Below are positions 13,124-24,600 of a stretch of DNA of 64,000 bases, in pieces. The DNA lies in NCBI GenBank assembly GCA_019914945.1, contig CM034103.1, forward strand, positions 744,001-808,000, written 5' to 3'. The translations under genes and the position numbers were made by a program. Each line of letters starts with the position of its first letter. The stretch's first letter is position 1. Source of the stretch: Typha latifolia. Taxonomy: Eukaryota > Streptophyta > Magnoliopsida > Poales > Typhaceae. The notes beneath the pieces were generated by a model. The model was not told where the DNA came from. It searched no databases and saw nothing but the letters and a program-made list of their open reading frames with translations.

Positions 13124-13377
13124 GGAAGGGGAGGGAGATTACTTTGGCCTCCCCGGCGCCGCCCGTTTATTGAATCTGGTCAGTATTTTACTCGAACAAG
13201 ACTTACATGCGAATCCGGATATTAGATTCGCTGTTTGGGCCCGACCTGACCGGATCCGTTTGGGTCCGCCCTCGACTCCCGTTTGGCTCAAACAGAGTCG
13301 AATCGCGCTAAAAGCTTTGGCGCTCATTTTTACCGCCATAAATACCAGAGGAGGGAAAGAGGAGAGAGAGAGAGAGG
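13124..13377. promoter_or_regulatory. 254-bp shared divergent promoter region
   Basis: The ATG of the PPR gene (minus) and the ATG of the TIPIN gene (plus) are only 254 bp apart, so both 5' UTRs and promoters must share this stretch. It is GC-rich compared with nearby intergenic DNA and has a purine (GA) run at 13347-13377 just before the TIPIN start. I see no clear TATA box. Bidirectional use is inferred from geometry only. Confidence 0.55.
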
Positions 13378-16300
13378 ATGCAGCGTAGTGAGAAAGCAAC
13401 CGGAACAGGGGCGGCGCCGGCGACGGGATGCTTCAAGTGCGGGAGGCCGGGACACTGGTCCCGAGACTGCGGTTTGTCTTCTTCAGCAGCAAACCCTGCG
13501 GTGAAATCTTCGGCGAAGAAGGCACCGCGGACGAGGCCTAAGCTGACACCGGATCTTTTGCTCTCCGATGATGGCCTCGGCTACGTCCTTCGCCATTTCC
13601 CCCGCTCTTTCAAGTACCACGGTCGTGGCCACGAGGTAAAGCTCCGATCTTGCCTTCGATTCCCTTCAGGTCTTGATTTCGGCTGGCTTAAGGTCATCAC
13701 CGTATGTATACGATCCGTTTTGGTTCCAGAAAAACATTGTTCTTTTTTATTGAAAGAAAATTGGTATAAAAAGCGTTGGGTTTCATTTTAGGTCAGATTG
13801 TTGGAAGAAAGAGATCTACTGGGTAAGTTGGTATCTCTTCTTCTCTCCTTGGATTGATCGTGTCTTTCTTGTGCAGGTGACCGATCTGGGTAATCTGATA
13901 GGATTATATGCGGAATGGCACTCTCATTTGATCCCTTACTACTCTTTTGATCAGTTCGTACGGAAAACAGAGCAGGTTGGGGCTACTAAGCGAGTTAGGG
14001 TAAGTTGACCTTCCTCACAAAAGAGTTCAGCATGGTACCATGGAAGCATCCCTACATTTGATTGTGCTATTAAAGATAGGTTCAACTTTAGTTCTATGGA
14101 TTATGGAGGATCACAGTTGGCATAAAGTATTAATAGTTTGCCTGCCATTTGAAATAAAAAAAAAGAGCAGCTGAATCAGGCGAAGAAAGTAAGCTGTAGT
14201 TTAATGTCAGTTAAAAGAAAGGTTTTCTCACCAAGTGCTTTGCAACCTGGCTGTTTCTGTTTCTTTGATGAATTAACAAGAACTTGCCGGGGTGAAATTG
14301 ATGAAAAATAGGGATTCAGTTGCCAAAGTATGTGTTTTTTTCCCCAATTGGGATTGCTTGTTAGTTGTGTCACATAGTAGTTTGTGAAGCAACTTTGTTA
14401 TCTCAATGATTTTTCATGGTGTATTTGGAGTTTTTGGCCCTTAACATTTTTGTCCAGGGAATATTATTGCTTAGTTTGTAACATCTTCATTAGAGGTCAA
14501 ACTACTGATCACGACGAAGAGGGATATTATCATGTTTATCTCGATATGGTGGTCACGGTGATTTTGGTGGAGTCCTGCCTAGGGAGAAGACCCCATGTGT
14601 AGCAATTGTTTGATTTGACGAAATCATATAGCAATCTATGTGATTTGACAATTGATCATGACATTCTTCTGCATTACTGCAGAGGTGAGTCATGCTTTCT
14701 CTTGGAAATTAGAACAAGTGGAAGTTGTGAGCTGCTTATTCTATTGAAACAATCAATAATTTGTAATCAAGTTTATGTATTTGTATACGACTGTTTATGA
14801 GAATCCACCTATCAAGTTTTCCCTTTTATTTCTTTGAAGTTGTTTTTACCATCAAACAAATTTTGGCAATCAGGATTCTGGTATGTTTGTTACTCCAGGC
14901 TAAGGATGTAGATTTATGATTAGTTGGTAAACATTTAAGGAGGGATTGTGTCAGTATAGGTATGTGCTTTCAAACAAAGGACTTCTGCCTCTGAAGTAAA
15001 TGAACAAGCATGCCCCTTGCTTTCCTTCTGAATTTCTTTGGTGTTGTCAAACATGTTTTAATTTTCTCAACATATCTGCACCATTTTGTTTCTTTGCCTT
15101 ACTAATTTTCTTCTTGCTTCTTTTTTCTTCTATAGAGATGCATTGCAGAGCTGAGAGACAGGGTTTCTAGGGGAGGAGACCCTACAAAATTGCATGAGCC
15201 ACCAGTTGAACAAGTTAACCCAGATTGTGAAGTAGGTGAGTAACATTCAATTTGTGAATGACTCGTCTGTTATACACAGCACAGGTTATTGGTTGGTTTC
15301 ATGTTTATACCTAGTGCAATAAAAAAATACTTGGGAGAAACATTAGCCTCTTATAAATAGGAGATAGAACTCAATTTATTTTGTACCACCTAACTTAATC
15401 TGATTCAATCATTTACTCATTTAATGAGTCAATTCTCAAGTTCAGCCAATCTTTTTTTTCAGAAAAAAAATTAAGTAGATGAAATTAGGACTAAAATGTG
15501 TTTCATTTCTCTATCAATATAGCAAAAAGATCCATATTAGATTATATTACCTATGGAATTTGAACCCAAACTTGATTTATGATTTATATTATTGATCTTA
15601 TTGCTCGATGTGCTTTATTTTTTCTCTTCATATGGATTTTCATGTACACCCTTTCATTGATCAATTATGTCTATTTTCACATCTAGGATCTACATATACA
15701 ACATATATTATTACTGGGAAGAGGGAATTTTCCTCAGTATTTAGACATTGAGATTCAAAATAAGAAATAGATACAAATCAAAATAAGAGAGGGATCACTT
15801 CAATTCTCAAGTTACAAAACAAAGATTAGGATTGGATTGGGTTGTGCTATATATAGTTAACTGAATAATTTTTGAAAGATTTTTGTCAAGGGTTTTATTC
15901 ATGCCTAATCCATATCGAGTAGACCTTGTCGTTATGAGAATTCTTAATTCACGAGTTGTATGGAGGGACTCTGGATTTAAAGCTGGTGTTAAATTGCTCC
16001 TGGAGTTAATGAGTTGAAAATATTAACTGAATATCATGTGTTAACTTTGTGGTCAATACATTTTGGCAGACTTGGAAAGCAATCTTTAAATAATTCAAAA
16101 TTTTCTTCATGTTTCTTGATTTATTCTTCGTTCACACTTTATATTTCCTCCTTGTAGTTGAGTTAAACTACTGGGCACTATATTTCTGCATGAAACTGGA
16201 AGATTAATGTAACTCTTATTGTCACAGAAGATACTACCACTGGAGACCCAGCTTCGGGTAGAGTAGATCCACCAGTGGAAGGTCACGGTGCTGACGCTGT

Positions 16301-16689
16301 ACAAGAAGATATCCTTGATGATATTTATCGAAATACTACAGAGGTTGTAACAGCAGCCACTATATTAGTTCGTATTTACCATGAGAACCTATGCCATTCA
16401 TTTTCTTTGTTTTTTACTAGCATCCTACCTCTATTCATGACGCCTTTCATATTTAGTTCATATTTACCTTTACAATTGTAAGCATCTAAAAGTTGCACAA
16501 AGTATAGAATAGCCTAGTGAGGCAGAGTTGAAAAACTAACATGGAAGAGGAATCCTCTGCGGCAAGGGATGAATTTGATATTAACTTTGTAACAGTAAAT
16601 TCTATACAAAGATCAACAATTAAATACCATGGATGAGAATTCCTTAAGGTATTGAAATGGGAGTCTTCCATCTCTCACAATATGGATTT

Positions 16690-16730
<41 letters not shown>

Positions 16731-17135
16731 TTTCTTTCTTTATAATTGAATTCAAAATCTACTTCCTTTTTAGTTGCTGTATCGTTAAGGTCAAAAACTC
16801 ATTAACAGTTAATAGGCATCTGTGGACATATTTTTCTGTGAAATGTCTCTACATTCCTATGATGTATAACTTTTCAGAATTTCCATTTGCAACAACAGGA
16901 ACTGCACAATTCTGGAGATCAGGAAGCAAGTCAAGCTTCAGAGAAGATTGCTTCCCATGAAGTAAATCCTGAACATGCATCTTTTGGTGAGCAACCAAGT
17001 CAAGTGGCACCTCCTACTGGCACCGCAATGAGCAAGATTTCAATCACAGAAGAGCAAAGAGCGCGCATGGTAGCCAACCGATTGAAGGCTCTAGAAAGAG
17101 CTGCAGCTCGAACTCAACCCTCACCGTCTTCTTGA
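13378..17135 (+). CDS. TIPIN: Zinc-knuckle TIPIN/Swi3/Csm3 homologue (replication fork protection)
   Basis: Probable partner of TIMELESS/Tof1 in the fork protection complex, acting in the nucleus at replication forks and in the S-phase checkpoint. Five exons close in frame (13378-13635, 13877-13999, 15136-15235, 16228-16343, 16878-17135), giving 284 aa. Order: a CCHC zinc knuckle CFKCGRPGHWSRDC near residues 18-31; a Swi3 domain from about residue 57 to 140 starting LTPDLLLSDDGLGYVLRHF and including KYHGRGHE, LIGLYAEWHSHLIP and FVRKTEQVGATKRVRRCIA; an acidic/polar linker; and a C-terminal ITEEQRARMVANRLKALERA helix. The N-terminal zinc knuckle is typical of plant TIPIN and absent from animal and yeast proteins as far as I know. 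The exon 4 donor (gttgta) is weak, so the exon 4/5 junction is the least certain. Confidence 0.87.
16695..16726. repeat. (CT)n microsatellite in TIPIN intron 4
   Basis: An uninterrupted CT dinucleotide run of about 32 bp inside the last intron of the TIPIN gene, about 150 bp before the exon 5 acceptor. Confidence 0.9.
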
Positions 17136-17752
17136 ATCTTTCTTCTTATTGTTATGAAGAGAAACTCATGCTTACTATCCATAGCCTCCCAACTCACTCT
17201 ATATGTGAATGGCTCAACTGCCTGCTGTAAAAACTTTCTTTTTATGTGTCGGTCAGTTGGTCCATCATTATATGGTTTGTTCTTGTGCGTCAGAATAATC
17301 TTGATTGTCTCTTAGTTTTATGAAACTATAGTAGAGGTGCAACAAACCTCGTGTATCTATGCTTTAGATTTATTTTATTTTTTTGCTCTTTGATGCACTT
17401 TATCAATATCTAATCACATTTTTAGTGTGCTATTGCACCTCTTCACTTGTCGCAGAATCCTGTATTCGCAAAACATAAAACCTATTAATAATTTGGAGAT
17501 CTTAATTGGTGCTACGAGTAAGCAAAGTAAATGTAACAGCACTATTGCAATTGGAGAATAAATTCTAAGATAATTCTACTTCATATTCACATATTTACAC
17601 TAATAAGCAAGTAGGCGTTATAAATTAAAAATTAAATTAGTCAGAGATGGGGGTGTCAAAATAAAGGAGTGACTCGGGCTTAGGCTCGACTTAGCTCAAG
17701 TCTAACCGAGCATAAGTCTTAATATTAGACACGATTTCTCACTTAGGCTCGG

Positions 17753-17799
<47 letters not shown>

Positions 17800-18032
17800 C
17801 TGAGTCGTTGGCCAACTGCATCCATCTTTTCTCTCTCCATTGTCAGCAAGCTTCCTCCTATTTTAATAAGTCGGTCGCTCCTTAAGCTGTCGTCGCCTCT
17901 TCCTTTTTCACCTTGATTTTAGGTTCGGGCTCAACTCGTGCTCAGTTCGACTCAACCCGACTAAGCTAGAATATAATTGAGCCGAGCCTAATTTTTTTTA
18001 AAAATTCAAAATTAATATAAAATCGAGTCTTA
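17136..18032. other. TIPIN 3' flank with a repeat-like, TIR-bearing segment
   Basis: After the TIPIN 3' UTR the sequence turns repetitive. From about 17670 a segment rich in GGCTCG/CTCGGGC motifs begins, passes through a TA microsatellite and a T-run (17753-17799), and ends near 17992 with GAGCCGAGCCTAA. The left side has TTAGGCTCGACTTAGCTC and the right side, reversed, reads TTAGGCTCGGCTCAATT, so the segment is flanked by an imperfect inverted repeat. This suggests a small DNA transposon or decayed MITE. I see no coding capacity. Confidence 0.4.
17753..17799. repeat. (TA)n microsatellite followed by poly-T
   Basis: About 30 bp of TA repeats run straight into a T homopolymer of about 16 bases. 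It lies inside the inverted-repeat segment at about 17670-17992. Confidence 0.9.
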
Positions 18033-18855
18033 GAGCAACTTCAACCGAGCTTCAATGTTAGTTCCAAATTTAGAGCTAGCAACAATGGGGCTCCAAATTT
18101 GGAGCTCCACAAAAAAAAAGGAGCATATACAAAATTTTCTCAATAATTATTGCATTCAATAATTTTAATTTTATCTGTATTTTTTATTAAATAATCTAGT
18201 TAGTTAAATTGAGTATATAATTAATTTCACTAATCGGTTTATAATAAAAATAATACTATTGGAAATGTCTCATTGAGAACTTTAAAATGAGTCTAATATT
18301 AAATTATTTTTGAGTTAATTTAAATTTTAAATTTTGTATTATATATAAAATTGAGTCTAATAAATTATGTGTTATAAAATATAATTACTCAAAATATTTT
18401 CCAATATAAATATTAAATATTAAAATACATCAGATATGAAATATATTAAACGTGAAATATATCAAACATGAAATACCATAATATTAAATATCTACGAAAT
18501 CAGAATTAGTAGCTATGGAGATAACTTACCAGACTATTAAACATCTATTATTTTTATTATAAAATATTAATTTTTACTTACTTTATGTAATATAAATTTT
18601 GATATTTTTAGTTAATGACATGCAATGCTTATTTTAATATTTATTTCGTGTAATATAATTTCGATGCATTTAATTAAAAAATTAGCAATTTAAAATTACT
18701 TCTAAAACTATTAAATACTAGTATTTATATATTTTTTATTAAAAAATAATAACACTAAGAGAACTATTAAGTAATTTAAAATAATTAATATAAATATTTA
18801 TATATTATATTATTTTTTTGGCTCCATATTTGGAGCCCATCTGTTGGAGATGCTC
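18033..18855. mobile_element. Tourist/PIF-Harbinger-like MITE, 823 bp
   Basis: The left end reads GAGCAACTTCAACCGAGCTTC and the right end, reverse complemented, reads GAGCATCTCCAACAGATGGGC, an imperfect terminal inverted repeat. Both ends are flanked by TTA (18030-18032 and 18856-18858), the 3-bp target duplication typical of PIF/Harbinger and its Tourist MITEs. Subterminal sequences also mirror each other: GGGGCTCCAAATTTGGAGCTCC on the left and GGCTCCATATTTGGAGCCC on the right. The interior is strongly AT-rich and has no coding capacity. It is non-autonomous, and at 823 bp long for a Tourist element. Confidence 0.75.
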
Positions 18856-18979
18856 TTAGCTAGAGTGGCTCAGTTCTATTACACCGCTACTTTCAAAAGC
18901 ACGAATCTCGAAGTTTATAGCCCGTGGAAACACCTCCCTCCACATTGGGCCGGCCCTAATCGCGTGACGCGTAGGTGAA

Positions 18980-19211
18980 TAATCCTCTCGACGCCGCGAT
19001 GACGTAAAAATATTCCTCTTCCGTACAGTCGAATACCTCGATGCCTTCCACTACCACCATCTCTTTTAAGAAGCTCTTTTCCGATTCCAAATTCCTCTCT
19101 TCGCCGATCGCCGCGTGGCCATTTTGGTCCGATCTCGTAACTCCTTCCGCTTCCTCTTCCCTAATCGCGAGGAGGAATCGAGAAATAGCCTTCTCCTCCC
19201 ACCTCCTCAAG
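18980..19211 (+). other. 5' leader exon of the RraA-like gene
   Basis: A GC-rich stretch ends in a strong splice donor (CTCAAG|gtaagc at 19211/19212), and the next acceptor candidates lie just before the ATG at 20072 (after 20056 or after 20066). The leader carries several upstream ATGs (19041, 19115). The 5' limit is approximate. With the 20066 acceptor, the frame opening at 19115 would be spliced in frame onto the main ORF; with the 20056 acceptor an in-frame TAA closes it. Confidence 0.55.
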
Positions 19212-20071
19212 GTAAGCAATCGCGATCTCCCCATCTATCTCTCCTTGTCACGTCGATTAGGGTTTTCTCGAGAATTTGGCTGTCGATCTTCTTGCGGTTT
19301 GCAGCGATTCATGTGATCTTCCAATAGCCAATCCTTTTTAGAATCGTGATGGGGAACTAATTGACCAGGGCGTTTCTTCGCCGTTCTCGAAGAACTAAAA
19401 AAATAATTAAAGGGCGGGTCTTGCGAGTGAGAATTTCCTTTCTCTTCTTTTTATGTATCATGGATAGGAATATGTCTACTAGCAGCTTTATACTCAGCAT
19501 ACAATGCTCTATACTCAGCATGCAGGTGTCATTTGATTAGTACTTAAGATAATTTAGCTTGAATACCTATTCATGTGGAATTGCACTTAGCTAAGTTGGC
19601 TATTTGATACATGATACATCATCTTGTATCTGAAATTTCTTTCCTTGTTTCATTAAAATTATGTTGAATACTTTTTTATAGTGTTAGTAAGTGCTACTTC
19701 CTCTGAGTGGTTTAATCACTTTGTTGTTTGGAGTCATGTCGTATGATTCTTGTGATGTTTGATTTGGATTTTGAAGCCATACATTTGACATTTGATAAAC
19801 GAGACAAATTGGTGATTTCTTGGCTATGGCACTGTATACTGCAGCTGGTAGAGAAAAATGGGTCATTTTGCTATGTAATTTTGTGTAGATATATTCTGCT
19901 CTTGCTGCAAAAGGCATGCAGATGTCTTTGTAAATTTAGTGATATTACAGTACAACTTTCTCTTTTCCTTTTGGATTGTCTAGTATTAAAGAAATCCCTT
20001 CATTGCCATTGCTGAATCTGATACTATTCTCTCTCTCTCTTTTTTTCCCAATGAAGTATCAATAAGCATCT

Positions 20072-20578
20072 ATGGCTGCATTCCCTTTGGCGACTGCTGA
20101 AGTATGTGATGCGAATTCACACCTAATCTTAAATGGCGAGCTTCGTGCACTGCAGCCAATTTTCCAAATCTATGGGCGACGGCGAGTCTTTGCAGGCCCT
20201 ATTGTGACCCTCAAGGTCTTTGAGGACAATGTTCTTGTGCGTGATTTTCTCGAGGAGAAAGGTAATGGCAGAGTTCTGGTTGTTGATGGTGGTGGTAGCA
20301 TGCGGTGTGCCATATTGGGCGGTAACCCTGTTCAACAAGCACAGAACAATGGATGGGCCGGTATTATAGTTAATGGCTGCATAAGAGATGTTGATGAGAT
20401 TAATGGTTGTGATATTGGTGTGAGAGCTTTACGTTCACATCCTATGAAGGCTAACAAGAAGGGCATTGGCGAGAAGCATGTCCCTATACACATTGCTGGT
20501 ACTAGAATTTGTGATGGCGAGTGGCTTTACGCAGACACTGATGGCATTCTGATCTCAAGGACTGAGTTAACTGTTTAA
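20072..20578 (+). CDS. RraA-like protein / putative 4-hydroxy-4-methyl-2-oxoglutarate aldolase
   Basis: The 168-residue protein matches the plant RraA-like family (Arabidopsis At5g16450/At5g56260 type, about 166 aa), annotated as HMG/CHA aldolase. The bacterial relatives cleave 4-hydroxy-4-methyl-2-oxoglutarate or decarboxylate oxaloacetate with a divalent metal; RraA itself inhibits RNase E. The plant role is not established. Seen: ATAEVCDAN at the N-terminus, the ILGGN loop (81-85), and the catalytic-type arginine-aspartate pair in VNGCIRDVDEI (Arg105, Asp106), followed by CDGEWLYADTDGILIS. The coding part is a single exon. I chose the start at 20072 because an in-frame TAA lies nine bases upstream in genomic sequence and the protein then has family length. 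An intron sits in the 5' leader. Confidence 0.92.
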   Translation: MAAFPLATAEVCDANSHLILNGELRALQPIFQIYGRRRVFAGPIVTLKVFEDNVLVRDFLEEKGNGRVLVVDGGGSMRCAILGGNPVQQAQNNGWAGIIVNGCIRDVDEINGCDIGVRALRSHPMKANKKGIGEKHVPIHIAGTRICDGEWLYADTDGILISRTELTV

Positions 20579-21629
20579 CCTCTTCTCTGTATGTCATATT
20601 AGTATTGTCTGCAAGTGAGCAATGTGTGTCTGTTGCCCTTTAAACTATTGTCCCGTGTTTATTAGGAAGCAACATACATTATTTGAATAAAATTGAGCAT
20701 GGTTCTATAAAAAATTTGAATGCTTACAGACTGGTGGGTTGTAAACCACCTATGAATCAGTTGTCCAGATGCTATATATCTTGTTTTCTCCAAATTAGTC
20801 CTTATAGTAATTTCTAGCTCTGTTCTGTTTTCCGAAGTCTTATAAATGGCTTAACTTTATCCAGGTCTCAATATTGCTCATGTCTGACAAAAATAGGTTT
20901 AAAGTTTTTGATTCAAAGATGAGTTAGTTTTATGAGTTGATTCCATATGTGTATTACCAAGTGAAATCTTTCTTTCATTCCTTGTAATCGAGACAAACAA
21001 CATTAACAGTTGACTAATGATTTAGGCATCTCGTGTGTTAACTGTGACCATAATAGGGCAGTAAGGCTAAGCATTTGTAGCTTTCTAAAATAACAGTGGA
21101 GAGATGAAATAAATTTAAGAATTTGAGGGAAATAATATTACAAATTGATACATATTAATTCTAAAGTTAAACGCATAAGCATCATTAAGTTAAAAGATTA
21201 TCCTACTTTACAATTGTAAAGTGAAGTAGGATGTTAAGTTTCAAGTAAGCTGATGTAATTTTTTTTGTTTAAAAAAAACAGTAAGCTGATGTTTTCTCAA
21301 AAAGGGGGAAAAGAAGATTTTTATTTTTATTTTTATTTTTATTTTTATATTTTTTAATAGTCGAGATCTAGAAGGGCCCACAGCCCGAAACTTCCGGGTC
21401 GGGCTCATAGTCTTAGTATATTATCCATCTCCGTTGATAAATTTCTTAATAAATTAAGACTCGGAAAAGCCCAAGAGCTCGAAGGCTCGCGTAAACTCGC
21501 CATTCCCCCAAAATTGCTAAAAGGGAAAAATCTCTCGCACTGGCTTCCTCCACTCCGAGATCGAACGCCGCCTCCGCCTTCTTCTCCTTCCCTCCTCCTC
21601 TCCCTCCCGTCCCTCCTCCTCCGGCGGCG
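20579..21629. other. Intergenic region between the RraA-like gene and Furry
   Basis: Contains the 3' UTR of the RraA-like gene and the promoter and 5' UTR of the Furry gene. A pentanucleotide (TTTTA)n run lies at 21318-21347. The last 150 bp are GC- and CT-rich, fitting the transcribed leader of the large gene. No coding exon is seen. Confidence 0.5.
21318..21347. repeat. (TTTTA)n minisatellite
   Basis: About five to six tandem copies of TTTTA with few changes, about 280 bp upstream of the Furry start codon. Confidence 0.85.
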
Positions 21630-24600
21630 ATGCCGGAGATGAGCGCCGGAAACGCCGCGAAGCAGATCGTCGACTCCCTCCTCGCCCGCTTCCTCCCCCT
21701 CGCCCGCCGCCGCATCGAAACCGCTCAAGCCCAGGTCGTCCCTTCTCCTCTTCTCGCTAGCTAAATCCCTTTCTTCATTGCTCCCGATTCCTCGAGCGAT
21801 TCCCCTGCAGGACGCCTTTGAAGAAACCCTTTCTTTGAGGCGTCTTGGGTTCTTGATCGTTGGGGGGTGTGTGGATATTAGGGCTCAGTAGCCCATGACA
21901 GTTCTCGTCAATGTGATTGAGTAGGATGAGCCGCAGAAATCTTTCAGGAGCCTAGTGAAAAAAAAGGAAGGAAAGAGATTAAAGTTTGAAAGGAAATAGA
22001 TCCAACTTGATGCAAGCGAGCTGTATTGCATCTTGCTTTCTTCTTCCTCAAGATTAACGCCCGTATGGCTCGATTCTCTGCAGAGAATTTATATTTGATC
22101 ACATGGAAACAGAAAAGGAGAGCAAAATAAGTGTCACATTATGCCAATAACCATATATCTTGCTATTATCACTTTTACATATCATAAATATTATCTAGAA
22201 ATTTAGGAGTGACTCTTTACATATTAGAATGTTGAATTTGAGGTCCTTGAGATTGCTTTCCTTTCTGGTCATTAGATTAGTTATGTCTCATATGTGAGGA
22301 CTCTCGGTAAATCAAAGTTGTCCGCATTTATTTTTCTCTTTGGTAAAGATCATTTAGATCAACATTCACAGGATTATACCTAAATTGCATGATGGTAACT
22401 ACTGATCAGTAGAATAAGAGTTAGGCATGTTATAAAAGTTTCATGTCATGATGACAGAAAGGCGCTCTTTCCCTGCTTCAATTAAGGTCAGATGTGTAAA
22501 TATTTTTTTCTTCTATTTGCTTCTATCTTGGACTAGCCTGTGTCCTATTAGCATCATGCCCACTATTCCTTTTCCCAGTTCTTCCTGGTTTTTTCTGTGG
22601 CCTTCCGTTTCCATTATTAATACACTTCGTTGTTTATGATACATTATCTTTTCTTTCTTATCCTCCGGTACTAATTCTAATTCCCCATGAATACAATCTT
22701 CTCATTTCTCATGTTTTTCAAGACTAGTCAACCACTTGAATATTCTCTAGTTAGTTACTCTACTGCATGCTATTTTCTAATTTCCTAACATTCAAAACAA
22801 TGAAATGATGAAATATTGCTGGTTTTACATGGTGGGTGATCAAGCAAGACAGTACTCAAAGTTCTCCAATCTAATTTATGTCTATAACTTCTATTATATC
22901 TCCATCACATTGGATAGTTACTCTAACTTAACAGAAATAATCATGTCCCGGTAACTCATAACTTTGAGTATTTCTTCATATTTCTGCCTATGTTGATGAC
23001 GTTGCATTCCACCCCTCTTTGCATTGTTAAATAGGCCTTTCTTAGATCCTACCAGATTGATATTCTAGGTCATATCCTAAAGTGTTCCCTAAATTTGTAA
23101 GATTACCATATATAGATTTCAATATGGACTTGATGTCAGTTTGGCAGCTGCTTATAAGCTTATATAGTTGTATGTAATTCCTTAAGACATCTCAACTTCG
23201 ATTTGTGATGAAAATCATGAAATGATCCCATTTAATCTGGGGAAAGGCTGGAGCAATGATGACATTAATTAATCTTGAGATCTGAAAAGTACTTAGAGAT
23301 ATATCATAGATCTGGGCTAGCTCTATGTGTATATGGTACTATGTTGATTACAAATGTAAGAAAGAAGCAATTTCCACTTTCAGCAGATGCTGAATAACCT
23401 TTCCGTCGCATCACACTGAATTGTTACGAGGAAAGTAGTTCAACCATCTGAGCTACTTATTATCATCTAACCAATGACCATGTTTGCAAAAGTTGCTCTC
23501 TTTAGGTGAACATTAGCTATCTACAGTTTTATTGCCATAGAATGTCATAACTAATTCATAATGCAAGCAGGATGGGCAATATCTTCGGCCATCTGATCCA
23601 AGTTATGAACAAGTGTTAGATTCGTTAGCCATGGTTTCTCGACATACACCTGTTCCCCTTTTGGAAGCACTTCTCCGGTGGAGAGAAAGGTATGCACATA
23701 ATCTTACAGCCATTCGTTCTTTTGCAGATTTTCGTTTAAGTATTTTTTGTTTACAGTTTTGAGTTTGTTGCTTTAATTAGTAAAATGAGAAATACAGGAC
23801 ATGACATCCCCAAATTCTGCAAGTACTTGCTTCATTTCCTTAGAAATCAACATACACAAAGCTACTTATTTTAGTAAGCTAACTGATTATATTTTTTTGG
23901 GAAACTAATTAATTGAAATTTTGATAGTGCTGCTGGTGAAATAGTTAGACAATTCTGGAAATTTGGGCATTTTGGTCCTTAGATCCAGTATATATTTTGC
24001 AGAAAAGATAGTTGAATAATAGTCCACATGTATCTATTCTATTTGAAGTTTTCTCCCCCTTCAGAAGAATTTTGTATCTTCATTTTACTGAGCTGCTCTC
24101 TCTTCTTATCATGTATTAATTTTATAAAGTAAATCTTCTATGCTTCTTAGTGTGCTATTTGAGAACCTTGTTCTATGCAATTCCCAGTATAAAGAATAAG
24201 GGTCTGTTTGGATAATCTAGGAAAATTCACTATAGGAAGTTTAACATGTAGAAATGAAAATGTGTAACCAAAGGATCATATGTGATTTCCTTTTCCTTTG
24301 GATTGATTTAATATATCTTGTTTGAATATTTTAAAACAATTTGGAGGAAAGAAAATGGAAAGAAGAGAGATGGAAGGAGGAGGGAGGAGAAGGAGGAGGT
24401 GAATGACGGCACAGGAGGAGTTGGATGGTGGGCGGAGGACGAGGAGGGGTGGGAGGTAGTTGACGGCAAAGAAGGAGGAGTTGGTGGTGGTGATGATGGG
24501 CAGAGGAGGAGAGAAGAGAGTGGTGATTCGGAGAGGGATAGGGCTCTATAGGGAAGGAAGAGTGAGAGAGAAGAGAGTGAGGGAGAGAGTAGGAAAAAAA

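Noticed and set aside
12855..13388. 177-residue plus-strand frame rich in Arg and Glu over the PPR start
   Set aside because: Antisense shadow of the GC-rich 5' end of the PPR gene; the PPR reading is clearly the coding one.
24318..24551. Glu/Gly-rich open frame in Furry intron 2
   Set aside because: Low-complexity GGAGGA tract within a MITE-like element, not a gene.
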